Shown here piece after piece: positions 23,972 to 37,191 of a stretch of 64,000 nt of DNA (within the stretch, counting starts at the first letter, position 1; every line of letters starts with the position of its first letter). This stretch comes from Aphrophora alni. Lineage: Eukaryota > Arthropoda > Insecta > Hemiptera > Aphrophoridae. The position numbers and the translations under genes were made by a program. The stretch covers positions 102,775,762 through 102,839,761 of the forward strand of contig OY740769.1 of assembly GCA_963513935.1 (NCBI GenBank). Reading direction: 5' to 3'. The notes under the pieces are model-generated. The model did no database searches. It was not told where the DNA came from and saw nothing but the letters and a program-made list of their open reading frames with translations.

Positions 23972-26040
23972 ATCTGGTGATACTATATCAAACCTATGTT
24001 AAATTTTATTGATTCAAAAATTACGGAGTTACAATATTTTTTGTTAAGGTAGGCCTAATACAAAAATCAAAATCTACGAACATATTTTATCACTTCCTTG
24101 AAATTTACAGCGAAAAAATTAATTATTTTTTGTCAGCCATAAAGATGGTATATACTTTAACGGTAATTAAAACCTATTTTATTATTTAGTGCTGGTTTTG
24201 TAACTCCCGATATATTGAAAATTCTACTTGTTCAAATGCGTGTATTTAAAATTTATGACAAATTTTTTCATACAACTTTTAGTAAAAACTATTGTCAGCG
24301 GTAGGTTTTTGAAATTAGTTAAATGCTAATTCAATCTGAACTTTTTTTAAACATTTTGATGTAGTAGTTCTCAGATTTTAACAATCTTTTGCTACCAACT
24401 AAACATCTTGAAATTTCCAGCGATACATCCTACAAATTGTTATTTCAACCAAATTGGTTTAAGTTGATGTTTATTAAAAAGTTATTAAAGTTCAAAGAAT
24501 GATCTTAGTTTTAATGATGATTATGATGTATTTGGTTTTTCAATTTGAACTATCCTTAGTTTTATGTACATACGTTATGCGACGTACATACGTTTCACAT
24601 ATAGATATATTTAGCATACAGGTGTACGAGCGCTAGGTGCCATTGCTAACTGCTTAGCGCCTAATTGTAAAATCAAAAATATTTTTTGCAAATAGGCCTT
24701 CAGATAAAGATTTTTTCTATTATGTTTCTCATACTGTATTTTCTTTTTTATATATACCTACACTATTTAATTTTTTTAAATACTAAAATTTTAAATAGAA
24801 AAAGTTCTTATGATTTTCACAACAAAAATAAAAATGAAACATTGCGTTTACAATACGCTATCCTGAGGTTAAAAATCTAAAAAAATGCAAGCCGTGTAGT
24901 CTAAGTTGGCGAAGACGAGGGTAATAACGTTACACACACTAAGCCGAACCACCACGAGTGCAAGAAGAGTGCGGTGATCATAGGTGTATATCCAGAAGTT
25001 ACTTAGTCAAGTAAACAGTATTTAAAGATAGTTCAGGTAGAAGATATAGCTGAGGCAAGCCGAGGAAGTAATTGGCATAAGCCTATAACCTTATTTGTGG
25101 TCTCTGATAGAAATATTTTCTCATTTTAGGAAAGAGTTTTTGGAGCAAACTAAGCAAAAAAAGACTCTTACGAGAGACCTATAGAGGAAGGGGTGGAAAT
25201 GGAGCGACAGAGAGAAGCTGTATTTACACAATTAGGTCATAATTTATTATAAATGTTCCTTGTATTTGGACGACCAAAGCTGATAGAGATTAGGAACTTA
25301 GCTTCGTATAATTGAAAGTTGATATCACTGAACAAAATACAATCATATGTTATAGAACACTTTAAAGCAATTGTGTTCTCTTCATGGAGATAAACAATTT
25401 CTTATTGGTGAATCAACGTGTTTAAAATAACAAAAGACATGGAGATAACACGAGAAACCAATAAATGGCTATATGATTGAGCTAAACTAGTTACAATTGG
25501 CGGGAACTATAGCATTATTCAAACACTTGGTCATAAGTTAAAGTTAATTAAGTTATCAGTGGCTTTTATTCCTACATTTGATAACATTTGTATGTGAAAG
25601 TAATACACAACGTTCAAAATTGTTGATCAACTATCGTTATTCAGAAATAAAATTTAAGATCTGTTACCTGTAGTTGCCTGATCACGTAGGCAATAGTTTT
25701 AGGTCAAACCTAGTTCCACTTTCTAGCTTAATCCTAAGTTCTAAATTTTGTGTTTTATAAACATGGCTTTTTTGTTGTCTTAATAAAGATGGCAATTCTC
25801 TGGAAACATCGTGAGTTATGTTTAACAACAATTTTCGGAAACGTCTAAGTAAACTATACTAATGACATGAATTCCGTCATAATAATAAACTATCATCCAA
25901 TAACTTTATGAAAAGAAGTAGCCTAATTTACTTTATTTTATAGCAATTTTTAAAAATTAAATACAGAAGTGCCAACAAACTGGAAATAATATTTAATTAT
26001 TATTAATCATACAACACTTCACTTGATTTAAAAATTGTAA
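23970..26040. other. Unassigned DNA
   Basis: A GC-richer stretch at 24,890-25,210 has a pyrimidine tract plus AG near 25,120-25,130 that could mimic a splice acceptor, but the following frame is not recognisable. No gene is called. Confidence 0.35.
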
Positions 26041-26041
26041 C

Positions 26042-26195
26042 TTATACATGATAACAAACAAATAGAACACAATTCTCACAAAAATACGCCTAAGTATCAG
26101 ACGCGATTCAACGTCAAGGTCGTCCTCTTCAGTGATACACGAGCTACACCAATCAAACTATAACTGTGTTCTGTTTGTTTGTTATCCTGTATAAT
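26042..26195. mobile_element. Small hairpin element with hammerhead-like core
   Basis: Outer arms of about 30 bp (GATAACAAACAAATAGAACA at about 26,050 and its inverse near 26,165-26,192) enclose the core motif. AAGTCAAGCTCAA just outside the right end (26,207-26,219) also follows the 16.37-kb element, tying the two to one family. Confidence 0.55.
26094..26138 (-). ncRNA. Hammerhead-ribozyme-like core, best preserved stem I
   Basis: The minus strand reads GTATCA-CTGAAGA-G, hairpin GACGAC/GACGTT (one A-A mismatch), GAA, TCGCGT, C, TGATAC. Stem I is a perfect 6-bp pairing (GTATCA with TGATAC), and the base after GCGT is C, giving the GUC triplet favoured for cleavage in hammerheads. Against it: one unpaired base precedes stem II, and the base after GAA is T rather than A, weakening stem III. 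Confidence 0.35.
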
Positions 26196-26905
26196 TTTTC
26201 TCATAAGTCAAGCTCAACATTTAATATACATTGTAATTTAGTTTTGGAAAAGTTGGTCAAAAAATAATTGAAATAGGAATGAAGTGGTTATCACTAAAAT
26301 TATGAGGGGGGACGAGTTTGATAGCCAAATGATACATTTCAATTTGTCGTATTCAGTTCCATTACTTTCAAAATAGTTAATTATATAACCTAAAATTATT
26401 ATTAAAGAATGAAAATTTATTATATTCTTTTAATTAGGAAAAAAATTACTTTTATTTTTGAACATATTTAAGTCACATGCTCTAGACTTCACACGTCGTC
26501 TGTCTTTCTAAGATGCAAATACAACAGCAATGTCAATAGTCTATGGTCAACATGAAACATTCTGACTTAAGACAGCGTTGATTTTAATCTTTAAACGGTG
26601 AGCAGCTTCTGAATTTAATGATTACAACTATATATGTGATTTTACTTCTAAAGAAACCTGTTTATTTTAAAAGATGTAGAGTAATTACATCTTAAGTGAC
26701 AAAACCGTCATGAACTTATTAATTCATTTCTAATATATTAACAGGTTGCACTCAGTAACAGGGTGATATTTCAAGAACTAGGTCGTTATTCCCAGATGCA
26801 TTCAGCACACTAAGTCGTGAAATTGAGGTAGGTTATGCACAAACCTTGTAGGAAATGGTTAAAATTTAAGCGTCAAGTACAAGGAAATTAACTTTTTTTA
26901 TGATT
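26196..26905. other. Unassigned DNA
   Basis: Nothing recognised. It may hold the unrecognisable upstream portion of the retrotransposon relic that follows. Confidence 0.35.
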
Positions 26906-27131
26906 TCACCCGTCTGGGGACACTGAGATCACTAACATTCGCAAACTACAGTTATTTCAAAACAAGATTTTGAGAATAGTAACTAAAGCATCAATTTGCA
27001 AAAAGTTAAAGACAAAGCTAAATGTGTCTTCCATTAAACAATACATAATACAGTTAGCTGTAAGTCTCTACAATGGGGCTCATGTACACAATATAGCAAC
27101 ATTATTCTCATCTCTTGGTACGATACAGTAA
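26906..27131 (+). mobile_element. Jockey-like retrotransposon RT C-terminal fragment, 71 codons open
   Basis: The stretch 26,916-27,128 is free of stops and reads TEITNIRKLQLFQNKILRI, then VTKAS, and later VSSIKQYIIQLAVSLYN. NI+KLQ-FQNK-LRI-T is the conserved block after the RT domain of Jockey-type elements, and the SIK-YI--LA--FY pattern follows it in the family. Just upstream, PVWGH in a shifted frame is the usual preceding motif (APVWGH). There is no ATG at its start and two stops end it, so it is a fragment, but one with little decay over 210 bp. Confidence 0.75.
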
Positions 27132-27365
27132 TAGACAAATACAGACGGCAGCTATTTGGGATATAGTACATTAGTAAAAATTACCAACATTCTTGCTTAT
27201 CAGTTTTGTTTAAGATGCAGAAGCGGAGTGGAGTTGCATGATGTATATTTTTCAGTTGCATCTTAAAAGAAAACAGAATAAAATGTATCATGGAGTTTCA
27301 TTGATATTTTTCCGTTGTAGACACAGCTGTCAGTAGGGAGTTAATTACCGAATTGGATTTTTAAA
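27132..27365. other. Unassigned DNA downstream of the Jockey-like fragment
   Basis: Probably the tail or 3' UTR of the relic. No motif was recognised. Confidence 0.3.
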
Positions 27366-27369
27366 AGCG

Positions 27370-27760
27370 TAATTCAAGTTTCAGGTATGTGACCGTCTCC
27401 ACTTCTTTTGACCAGCTGGAAGCTCCGGCTGGCTGGAGACCGGGTACACTTTAGCCGAATCTTGTCAGGATGGGCCAAGGAGTCGGGTTAGGACGCTAAT
27501 GAACGCACGCAACGCAAGTGAAATTAAATGTTATATTTTATTTGAGCGCCGAATTAGATTATAGAAATATTTATAATTTATAAAAAAAGATAACGGCAAG
27601 ATAAAGCCTTAATAGTGGCCGAAAATGGACTGACCTCGTCCCGTAGCGGTCTACCTTCTCGCGGCTCTCGGAACAGACTCCCGCTCGGCTCGCTGGTTCA
27701 AGCCCTCCACTCCTCGTCTCTCCCCCTTCTACGTGATATTGCACTGCTCAACAAAATCGC
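27370..27760. other. GC-rich, CpG-containing block
   Basis: Two GC-rich segments (27,380-27,510 and 27,625-27,740), with strings such as CTCGCGGCTCTCGG and CCCGCTCGGCTCGCTGG, stand out from the AT-rich background. A hairpin GGCTC...GAGCC follows near 27,836-27,852. There is no open frame. It could be a CpG-type promoter or LTR material. Confidence 0.35.
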
Positions 27761-28400
27761 AAGTGCCAATTCATATTTTATTATTTAGAACTCCTTTACA
27801 TCCTAATTTATACTTATTATAGTTTTGGTTTGGTGGGCTCCTTGGCTGAGCCACAGGTAGGTAGCAGAAGAAGATGTTGCGAACAACGCAATCCTTAGTA
27901 AACTCACTAACAAGGTATTAGTAAGGTAACTCCCATTCTTCATTTTATATGTTAATACCTAAAATTCTGGATCTGTTGCAAAGATTATTCCTGACCAGAT
28001 ACTTTTCCGACTAGCCCTTTAATGTCACCCTTCACACAGTGCATAGGGTTTGGCGTTCTTCTCCAATCTTCTTACTAGAACCATGGTTGAAGCTCATTAG
28101 TTCGTCAAATGGAATAACCTTCCTGAATCCATCTTCTTAGCGATAGGATTACAAATAGGAAGGGAGGTGGTACTTAGCGAGTGAAAGTCTCTTACTATTG
28201 GGAGTACCTGATTCTTCGTCTATGTAAGATTTTCCACCTTCAACGAAAACAAAACTATATATTTTCTAAAATTAAAATATTCTGATATTAACTCAAGTTT
28301 TTATTATATTGTACTTTAAAATTGTCTGAACATAGTATGTAACGAAATGAGTTCAAGTTAGTTTAAGATTGTTTAGGAATTTACATTATGCCTGAGGGTG
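27761..28400. other. Unassigned DNA
   Basis: Moderate composition, no recognised domain. Confidence 0.35.
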
Positions 28401-28419
28401 AGGGGAGAGATGAAGCTCA

Positions 28420-28830
28420 ACAAAGTTAAGCTTTATTTGATTTCCGGATATACTGGGATTAGTGAGTGAATATGCAGATGTGCTGGTTAACAAAGCGTTA
28501 GCATTAAAACACATATGACCTGATCTGAGGTATGTTGAAGAGGGTAGTTATGCAAGTTATCAGTACTTGGGCTCAGAAAGAGTGCGAGAGGAAGTGGAGG
28601 AGTATCTTAAATTGTATGATTAGAAAATTCTCACTTTGTCTCTTCTTCAAACAAATTGCGTCTGACATTCAATCGTTAGAAATGGTCAATATAAAGAAAG
28701 TAATGAGGTTTGTTAGAGAGCACTGTCACATGAACAATCACATAGAATAGGAATAATCACCAGGGAGCGTCTGTGGAAACTTGATCTTCAAATTCGAACT
28801 CCTTTGGTGAGAACTGAGGACCTTTGATAT
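28420..28830 (+). mobile_element. Decayed non-LTR retrotransposon, RNase H to C-terminal region
   Basis: Near 28,439-28,470 the plus strand reads ISGYTGIS, matching the V-GH-GI-GNE block of the retroelement RNase H domain with H changed to Y. After a frameshift, EYADVLVNKALALKH matches its E-AD-LA-KA helix. An open stretch of 72 codons (28,532-28,750) follows with VVMQVISTWAQKECERKW, and near its end VREHCHMNNHI matches the LTGHC-LN-HL zinc-binding region after RNase H. The next frame gives IGIIT. The element is of an RNase H-bearing clade (R1/I/LOA-like), distinct from the Jockey-like piece at 26.9 kb. Confidence 0.7.
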
Positions 28831-29040
28831 TTACTCAAGAGAACTTTATCAGGAAGATTCTAAATTTCAAATAGCTTAGGGTTCTACCTTGGAATGGCTA
28901 GTGGTGTCAAACACATATTATTCATTTAGGAGCTCAGTAATTTCTGGTGGCTGAAGTGGTATAAAGTTATAGTCCACTCTAATAGAAAAGAAGAACCTAC
29001 TTAATAGGTATCTTTTTTATGATATCATTTGGTGATTTTA

Positions 29041-29070
29041 CTGAGGATGACGGAACTGTTATTGAAATGT
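29041..29070 (+). ncRNA. Degenerate hammerhead-like core
   Basis: CTGAGGATGACGG is followed by GTTATTGAAATGTCG. Box I and GAAA are intact, but stems II, III and I are largely lost. It is a decayed single copy with no visible inverted partner. Confidence 0.25.
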
Positions 29071-30120
29071 CGTGTTGTTGATATATTATCATTTTTTTAG
29101 AAATTGAAGCTAGTTTTAACTATTGAATATAGATTTTTCACAAGTTTTTTTCATTGTATTTAAGTGATAAAATATATTCAACATTGATACAAAGGAGGCA
29201 ATACCAACCTGTTTCCATCGTGTTGGCAACAACACTGGAGCAATAAAATTTAAATGAGAAACGTGAAAGTTACAAGGAGAAAATCTTAATGCGATGAACA
29301 ATTTACAAATGACAGACAGGCAGACTTTGGCATAGTCTAATGGTTTCCTGACATTTCATATGTTACCGCTACCATGTGCACATTTATCATGTTTAACGTC
29401 ATAAATAGAACACATCTTCACTCACTTCGCTCCACGATATTTAATCTCCTTCTCTTTCCTCCTCCCCCCCACCCCCTACAGATCGACTGATTAATGTCTT
29501 CTTATAAAACATTTTACTCGATGATTACACCTCCTTGCCTTTTGAGTGACTACCGAATTGTCGTAATTTAACCTAACTAGTACGTATTTTGTACACGTTT
29601 GGGTTTGTGTCTTTCATTTTATTTTGAGTGCTAACACTTTAAATTTTAAGTAGTTATTATGTCAAACAATTTGTTCAAGAAATGGTTCTAAAAATAATAG
29701 AGTATTTTTTTTTCTATTTTTGTACACTGATGTTTTACTTATGTTTATTTATTGTTATTATTTTTTAATCTGAGGTTCCTCATTTTTTACTACAGAGAAC
29801 AGCAAACAATAATATACTTCGTAACATAACTATAACACAAAATACTGTAAATTCACTCACTTTACTTTTATAATCATTGTTATAATCAATTTTAAATCAT
29901 AATAAAATTAATATAAAGGAATCAATTAAAAGGTAAGAGATCTAAAAATATAGACAAAGTTATACAAACAGATTAATTTTATTGATTAGTTCACACAAAT
30001 ATAATTAATACAAAATATGTGAAGAGAAAAGAATAGAAACAGAGATGCATATGAGCAGAGGATTAACACTAAATAATAATGTAAACAATTTATAAATAAC
30101 TATTTATTTGTGAAAAAACA
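29071..30120. other. Unassigned AT-rich DNA
   Basis: Nothing recognised. Confidence 0.45.
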
Positions 30121-30121
30121 A

Positions 30122-30170
30122 TATTATATATATATATATTATATATATATATATATTCATATATATTTTA
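30122..30170. repeat. (TA)n-rich low-complexity tract
   Basis: Two (TA)n runs, each of about ten bases or more, interrupted by TTATATA. Confidence 0.8.
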
Positions 30171-33100
30171 TATATTTGAAGATAAATACGAATGAAAATT
30201 GTCTTTGGTGAACAAAAACATATACAATACAATAAGAAAACCGGGTACATGTAAGAAATGTTTAATACGCATTCCAAAATGAGTCCTTTTTTCAGTTGAA
30301 ACAATTATTTATTTTTTATTATAATTATTTGAATCCAATTTAAAAAATGATAAATCACGAAATAAAAATTGAGTTAGCAAAATTAGTATTACCTTAACCG
30401 TTAAAAGATAATTCATAAAACGACCATAATAGGAATCTATAAAATGTTTTATTTACTTATTATTGTTAATTATGGGACATAAAGCTGCCCAATGAGGTTG
30501 AATTAAAAATACCTACAGCGGAAAACAAAATTCCGAGACATTATCAAAATATACACATATACCAAATTAGATTAAAACTTAAAATCCGTTATATTTTTTG
30601 CACTCGGGCTATAGATATATGACAGAGGATACATGCTAGACAGACTTCTTCCCTTAAAAAATCAGGACAGAACGGATATATCCATACAAAAACTCGACAT
30701 ACATTTTTTTAGCCGTCATGTAACTTTTTTACACTACGTATTTGTGAGAAAATTTTATCATGGCGGCATATGAGCTGCTTGGGGAATGTTTTAAACTAAT
30801 ATATAACAGTTGACCGACAAGGATTGTATACTGTGACGGATTTGTCAAACTTTCGACGTCCAGCAGAAGAACCGGTTGTTTTGGCTGCCTTAATTGCTGC
30901 AAATGGTTGATGGACCAGCAACGTTGATGAATGTGACCAACACAAGATTAATCTGTGAAGTTAATCAAGCGAACTCAAAGCGTCTAATGATCGATAAACA
31001 CTTCCTCAATGAAAACAACATCTGAAATGTATTTTTAGAACTGAACGGAATCAAAGACGTCCGCTAATTAAGGATACGTTACATCAGGACGATACTGATT
31101 AGTTCAGTCGTTCACTGTCTTATCATAATGTAAATTGTGTGACGTAATAGGCGGGAATTTGTTTCTAATTAAACGTGCCAAAACATTCTCATTCACCAAA
31201 ACCAAATAAAACGAACTGTCATTTCAGTAGATGTCAATTATAAGTGAGAATGAAAACTAGACTAAAAAGAAGTTAATATATTTAAATGAATTTTAAACCT
31301 GCGTTGTTTTTGTTGTGAATCCTTCCTTATTGTAAATTGTATTTGCTTAAAATCGAACTTAGGACGGCAGTAAAGGATTAATTCTGTTTTAAACTAATTA
31401 TTCCCGAATCAAAATAACTTTTATTTACGATTTTGCACACGGATTTAGGCCATTACTATTCAATAATAAAATTATACTATTAAAATTTTAATGAAATCTG
31501 TAACGACGTTGTTGAAAAATTACCTGTTTTAACATCCTCATGATCGATTTTTTAGGATTTTACTTAAACTCATGAATTGAAATTTTTGGGGAAATGAGAC
31601 CATAAATTGTTTTGAATTTTTAGAAAATAAATTTGAATAACATTTTATCCAAATTATTACAACCGATTTTAAAAGAAATAAATATTGTTATGTTTTATTT
31701 TAATTGTGGTAGCTATTACCAAAATTTAAGTGTTTAGACAAATAAAAAAAGTACCAAGATTTCCAAAATTTGATTAAAATAGGATAACTATATTTCAAAA
31801 TTGATTAAAATCAGTCTTCATGTTAGGGCTGTAAAGCATTACAAATGAAAGAATCAAGCATTGTTCTAAATATAACATTTTTTGAACTCAGAGGAACTCA
31901 AAATCGACGTTAATTTTTAATCCATTACCTTGCTTTATTCATTACTACGAATATGTGATAAAATAAAAACTACTACATGTAGAAATGACAAATTTGGAAA
32001 GGTCAGTGCTTGTTCCAGTTAATTTATAAAATACTCAATTTTGTTTATACAATATACAATGTGTTAATAAAATTCCCCCCTCGACTTCACTTTTGTATCC
32101 CTTTTTGGGACTGTTATTCATCTGACGTTTATTTATGATAGTTTGGAATTTTACCAATCCCTTTAAAATTCGAAACTTTGGACTGTATTCAAAATTTTTA
32201 AATGGAAACCCGCATCTTGTGACTTGGTAAACTAAAATCCATGGTTATATAAAAGACAAAATGAATGGCGTCACGAAATATTGTTTAGATGACCCTAACC
32301 AAAATGGCGTAAAACAAAATATATTTAAGATTTTCTTAAGTATAAAATATTTTTAAATAATTTTAAAAAATGTTGTCAAAATCATGATTAATTCGGATCA
32401 ATTATAAATTTCCATTCAGATGTGAAATATAACTATTATAATAACTGTAAAAACAAATCCTATTTTTTTTAAATGTCATCCACATTTTCAAAAAATATTT
32501 GTTTTAAAGTTAAAAATGAAATTTGATTGGTGCCGTTAGTTTTACCTTAAACAACCCATTAATTTGATATTGAAGATGACGTGATTTTTATATAATACTA
32601 ATACTAATTATACATAATTTGAGAAAAACACTACTACTGATGTAGTTGAAAAGAAACAACCACCATAACTATTTTATATTCTCTACAAAGTTTGCAGGAT
32701 ATTTTAAATTTAATTTTCCAATTTGTAGATCAAGTTTAATAATTGCAGGGTTGTACAGTCATCCTGTATATTATTTGTTAAACTTTCATGAAAACTAAAG
32801 AAGATATCAACTTAATAAAGCAAATATTAAGGAATCCAGTCCAGATCTCATAATTGGACTTAGAAGAATGTTACAGAACGTACATCTTACAGAATCATCA
32901 ACCTTATAGACACTTTGCCAAATATTTAAAAGTATTTGAATGTTTAGACTCACGAAATAGCATTCTAGAGTTCGCCGTCATATTTGTAATTCCTCACATA
33001 ACCTATTAAACCGTTACTTCACCGAAAAATGTCCCACAGTGTCAAATACCTTGGAAATGGAGGTCGCTTACATTGAGCCTTGCTTACGAAATGTAAATAG

Positions 33101-34329
33101 ACACTTTAGATATTGTGTGAAGACTTGTAACGAGAGGATACAAAATTAAATTCAATTATTTTTTTTAGACCTAAAAAGTTTTGCAGTAACTTAATAAACG
33201 ACACATAAACACTGACATAACTTTCTCAAGAAACTCATAAAACAAAAACTTACGAAAACCAACCATAATCCACAACATATTTCCAAATGTACACTAAGGA
33301 GTTATTAATCAAAAAACTGAACACTAAACAACAGTGGTTGAATATCTACACAATGAGCTAAGATATGAATCAATATTTGATAAAATATGAATATTATTAT
33401 TCTCAAATCCATTGTGCCTAACATCTTGGAAAAATCCATTATTGTCTGTAGGTACAATGAAAACAAAACTAAACGAGCGTCTTACTTTTACATACGTTTT
33501 AACAAATTTGTTTAAATCATAAACTTGTGTCAAGATTTAATCGAAATCAATTTGAAGTATTTAACCTTATAAGATGACGTTTATAACAAATTTTCAACTG
33601 CCAACCAGTGCAAACTGATTACGTCTCTACAATATTCTAACAATTACAAGGACATTTTTAGAGTATAATTTTTTTCGTTTTAATCTTATGACAAGTACAG
33701 CCTAAGTTTGATTAATATTAAAATGAGAAAAATTGTTTGAAGATATAACAAAAATAACCTCATAAAATAAAAATTAGCAATCTCAGCCCTTAGTCTATCC
33801 ACATATAGACATCATAGTAGTAACATTTGGAATCAAATTCACCATGTTATCCAACATACAACAGGAAAATCCCACAGTTAAACTGTGAGCAAATAACAAA
33901 TTTAATACATCTAAAAAAAATTTACAAAAAAAAAAATCTTGTAATAACTAAAACAATAACTTAAAACACATTTAAAACACTTCTTTTAATATATACCAGA
34001 TGTCTAAAAAATATTGTCCATTTTAAATTTCGAACAAACGAACAATAATCCGGCTTTTTTGCAATTTTATTAGTTAAAATAGAGGTCAATTTAGTTATTT
34101 CCCTCAATTTATAATTTAAAGCCGAACAACCCTCAATTTAGTTACTCAAAAATTAAAATGAATTGAGTGATATATATTTTTAAAAGTAGTAAGAAGTGCA
34201 AATAAATCCGTTATCCGGAGGTCCATTTTGTTGCCCCTATCTACAATTGATTAATATTTAGTCGACATTAACCGTTGACAATCACAAATATTCAAAATGA
34301 CTGCTAATTAATATTTACAAAGAACTAAA
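30171..34329. other. Unassigned AT-rich DNA
   Basis: A long stretch with no recognisable gene. 30,760-31,180 is GC-richer and begins with a short frame MAAYELLGECFK that stops after 17 codons. The start of a MITE-like repeat (GATGTCTAAAAAATATTGTCC) lies at about 34,000, resembling 47,345. Confidence 0.4.
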
Positions 34330-35236
34330 AGTATGTATATTTATACGTTGGCCTTAAAAGGAGTTTAATTATTAATTATTAAATCAGGGAACAAGTAATA
34401 AAATCTGCGTTTCACACTGATATGATTTTGTGTGGGTAGTTTAAATTGGAATTTTAGATTAATATACTGTATTACACCTCAATGGAAATCTCATTGAAGG
34501 GTTAAAAACTTTAATGCAATCCTGATTTATTTTCGATTACTATTAAAAATGGCGGCTGACAAAATGGAATTGACTGTACAATATCTTCTTAGTTAATGAT
34601 TAAAGAGCACTTAAAAGCATAAACTCAACATTCGATATTGATTAATATAAACGTTAAGTTTTTTGTAGGAGTGGGGAGCAAAATTGTTCTATATTCCAAA
34701 GATTAGCTTCTTTAGACCGAATAAGCTTCCCAGAAGCATGTTTAAAATAATATTTATAATTTGTGAATAATCGATTAAAATAAAAGAGATATAAGTATGA
34801 TATTTTTGCTTTGACCTTGAAAGGAGTTTAATTACAAATACTGCTATATAATAGAATAATCAATATCAATGTATGTTTTACACTGACATGATTTTGTGTG
34901 GATAGTTTACATAAAATTTTAGAAAAATATGCCGTATTGCAACTCACTGGAAATAGCATTAAACAAAAAAAAAACTCTGATTTTGTTTAATTTACAGTAT
35001 TTAAATTGCAGCTGATACAAATAATTTACCTCTATATTATCTTTTTAATTTGTGAATAGAACACAAAAACAAAAACGCAACATTCTATAGAGTTTACCAT
35101 TAACGCTAAGTTCTTTTTGCTGGAGAGGTAGAAAAAGGGCAAGATTGCTCTATATTCCAAACATAACTTGTTTAGGCATACTACGTTTCCCAGTATCATG
35201 TTTTAAAAAATAAATTATTTATGAAAAAATTTGTTT
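34330..35236 (+). repeat. Ancient 460-bp tandem duplication
   Basis: Unit 1 (34,330-34,793) and unit 2 (34,794-35,236) share, in order, AAAGGAGTTTAATTA, ATGATTTTGTGTGG, TTGCTCTATATTCCAAA and a CGTTTCCCAG-type block. Divergence is roughly a quarter to a third. Neither unit has an open frame. Confidence 0.8.
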
Positions 35237-37190
35237 AAATTGCCAGTACTTTTAAAGCAAATTCTATACTTACCATACAATTATTTCAAAATCAAGGAAT
35301 AAAGTTTTATTTATAAAAGATCATTTATTTAATACTAATATTAAACATAATTTTATATACACATATTCTTATATTAAAATCAAATAATATAAATATAAAT
35401 GATGATTTACTTTCGATTTAATAAAATTAAGAACAGACAAATCATAACTTTTAACATCACGATTAGAAATTGTTTCACTAGCGAGATCTTATAAAGTAAT
35501 AAGGGAAAATTGAATCGCGGTGCCTCAGTTGGACAACAGTTGTATGGAATAGACACACTAATTACTCAGCGAGCTGGAATAGATTGCTTGCATTAGTTCA
35601 GACTTGATCCACCACTTGCACAGTTAGATGTAGCTTTATTATATTTTGGTATAACGGGATAATGTTACTATTACATTTAATTACTTCCTTAATCAAAACA
35701 TGAATTTTGCATTTTGAGTTAGACTATAATTAGTTTGCTCGATTGAATTTGTGAGTGCAGAGTGTGGGAGTGAAGATTTGGTTTTAAAATGCATTAAGCA
35801 TAACCCTTACCAACATCTTGGAGAACATTTCTGTGGTGTTTTTCAAAAGTTTTGTGGATTTAAAATAACCAATATAAGCAACATAAGTTTGCTAAAAAAA
35901 TACGTACCACTGTTATCTTAGAAATCAAATTGTATAATTTGTATTATTTAAAATCCTAGATAGGGTACATTTTAACTGGTTAAATAAAGTTTTCAAATTA
36001 GTTCAGTTGTATTTGTACTCCAAAATTAAAAACATGACTGCAAAACTTCTATTATTTTAACATTATACTATGGGCTAGCGTATCTTATCTGGGAATTCTA
36101 CTTTTGGAGAAATTCATCATTTCATTAATTATTGCTAAAATTGTTTAGCCTTTAAATAAAAATCTATTATGCTTTTAGCAGGATTATCAAATTACCAGTC
36201 TTGTTAAAAACGTTTTTATTGAATTTGGAATTCTTACACTTTATATTATCATTTAAATTAAGTTCAAGTGTTACAAGACAAAATTGTCTACATACTCAAG
36301 TAAAACCTAAACTTTTTATGCTCGTGCAATAAATCCTAAGTGTAAATTGAGTTTGATTGGAATTGAATTTTTAAGATGGCCGTTTTATTTTTAAAATTAT
36401 ACCTCAGCTGTAAAAGTAAAAAAAAATAATTACTTGAGATGTGGCAAACTGGTTTGGGTCCTTAAGTTTCAAATTTAATTAATATTTCATAAAAAAATAT
36501 TTAGAGTATTTTCAATTATTGATAAGATCCAAATAAATTTTGAACAATTATGTTTTTTATAGAAGTTTTATTTAGTTAATTTTTTGTACCGATAATTATT
36601 GATTGTTATTTTTAGGAAAGTAGGTAGCAATATGTTTTATTAGGGTTCTGATATAATATAGAAATATCAAAACATTTTATTAAAATCGCTAAGTCTATTT
36701 TTTGCAAAAATTGTAGTTTTTATTTTTGTTCTTATGAAAATTATCCCAAACTCTGAGTTATCGATAATCTAAAACTAAATCATCAAAATGTTGTCAAAAA
36801 AATTCGCATACATCTAATTTTATCACAGTCGGTCTACACGAATTTGTTCTTGGAAATTTTACAGAAGACAAATGTTATTTCATACATGAGGTTTTAGTCT
36901 CAGAGGATCTCAAAACAGATATTCCAGAGATTAACTCATTATCGGTTTTGTTTACTTATCCCGCAACATTCTCTAGATTAAGTACACAGATATTGATTTT
37001 ATAAAATAGATGTATTTCTTCTAATATATCTTATATTACATACATCAAAACTAAAAACAATGAAATGACTTTTACATAAAGAGTAATTCAGTCGCAACTG
37101 AAAACGTAAATGTTAAATATTAACCGGAATATTGGAAAAGCATTAGAAGATAATAATTTTACTTTCCGTCTGGTCGTTCGCAAGGGGAAA
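35237..37190. other. Unassigned AT-rich DNA
   Basis: Nothing recognised. Confidence 0.45.
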
Positions 37191-37191
37191 C

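Noticed and set aside
25100..25210. Splice acceptor and exon
   Set aside because: A pyrimidine-AG match is common in AT-rich DNA and the following frame is not protein-like.
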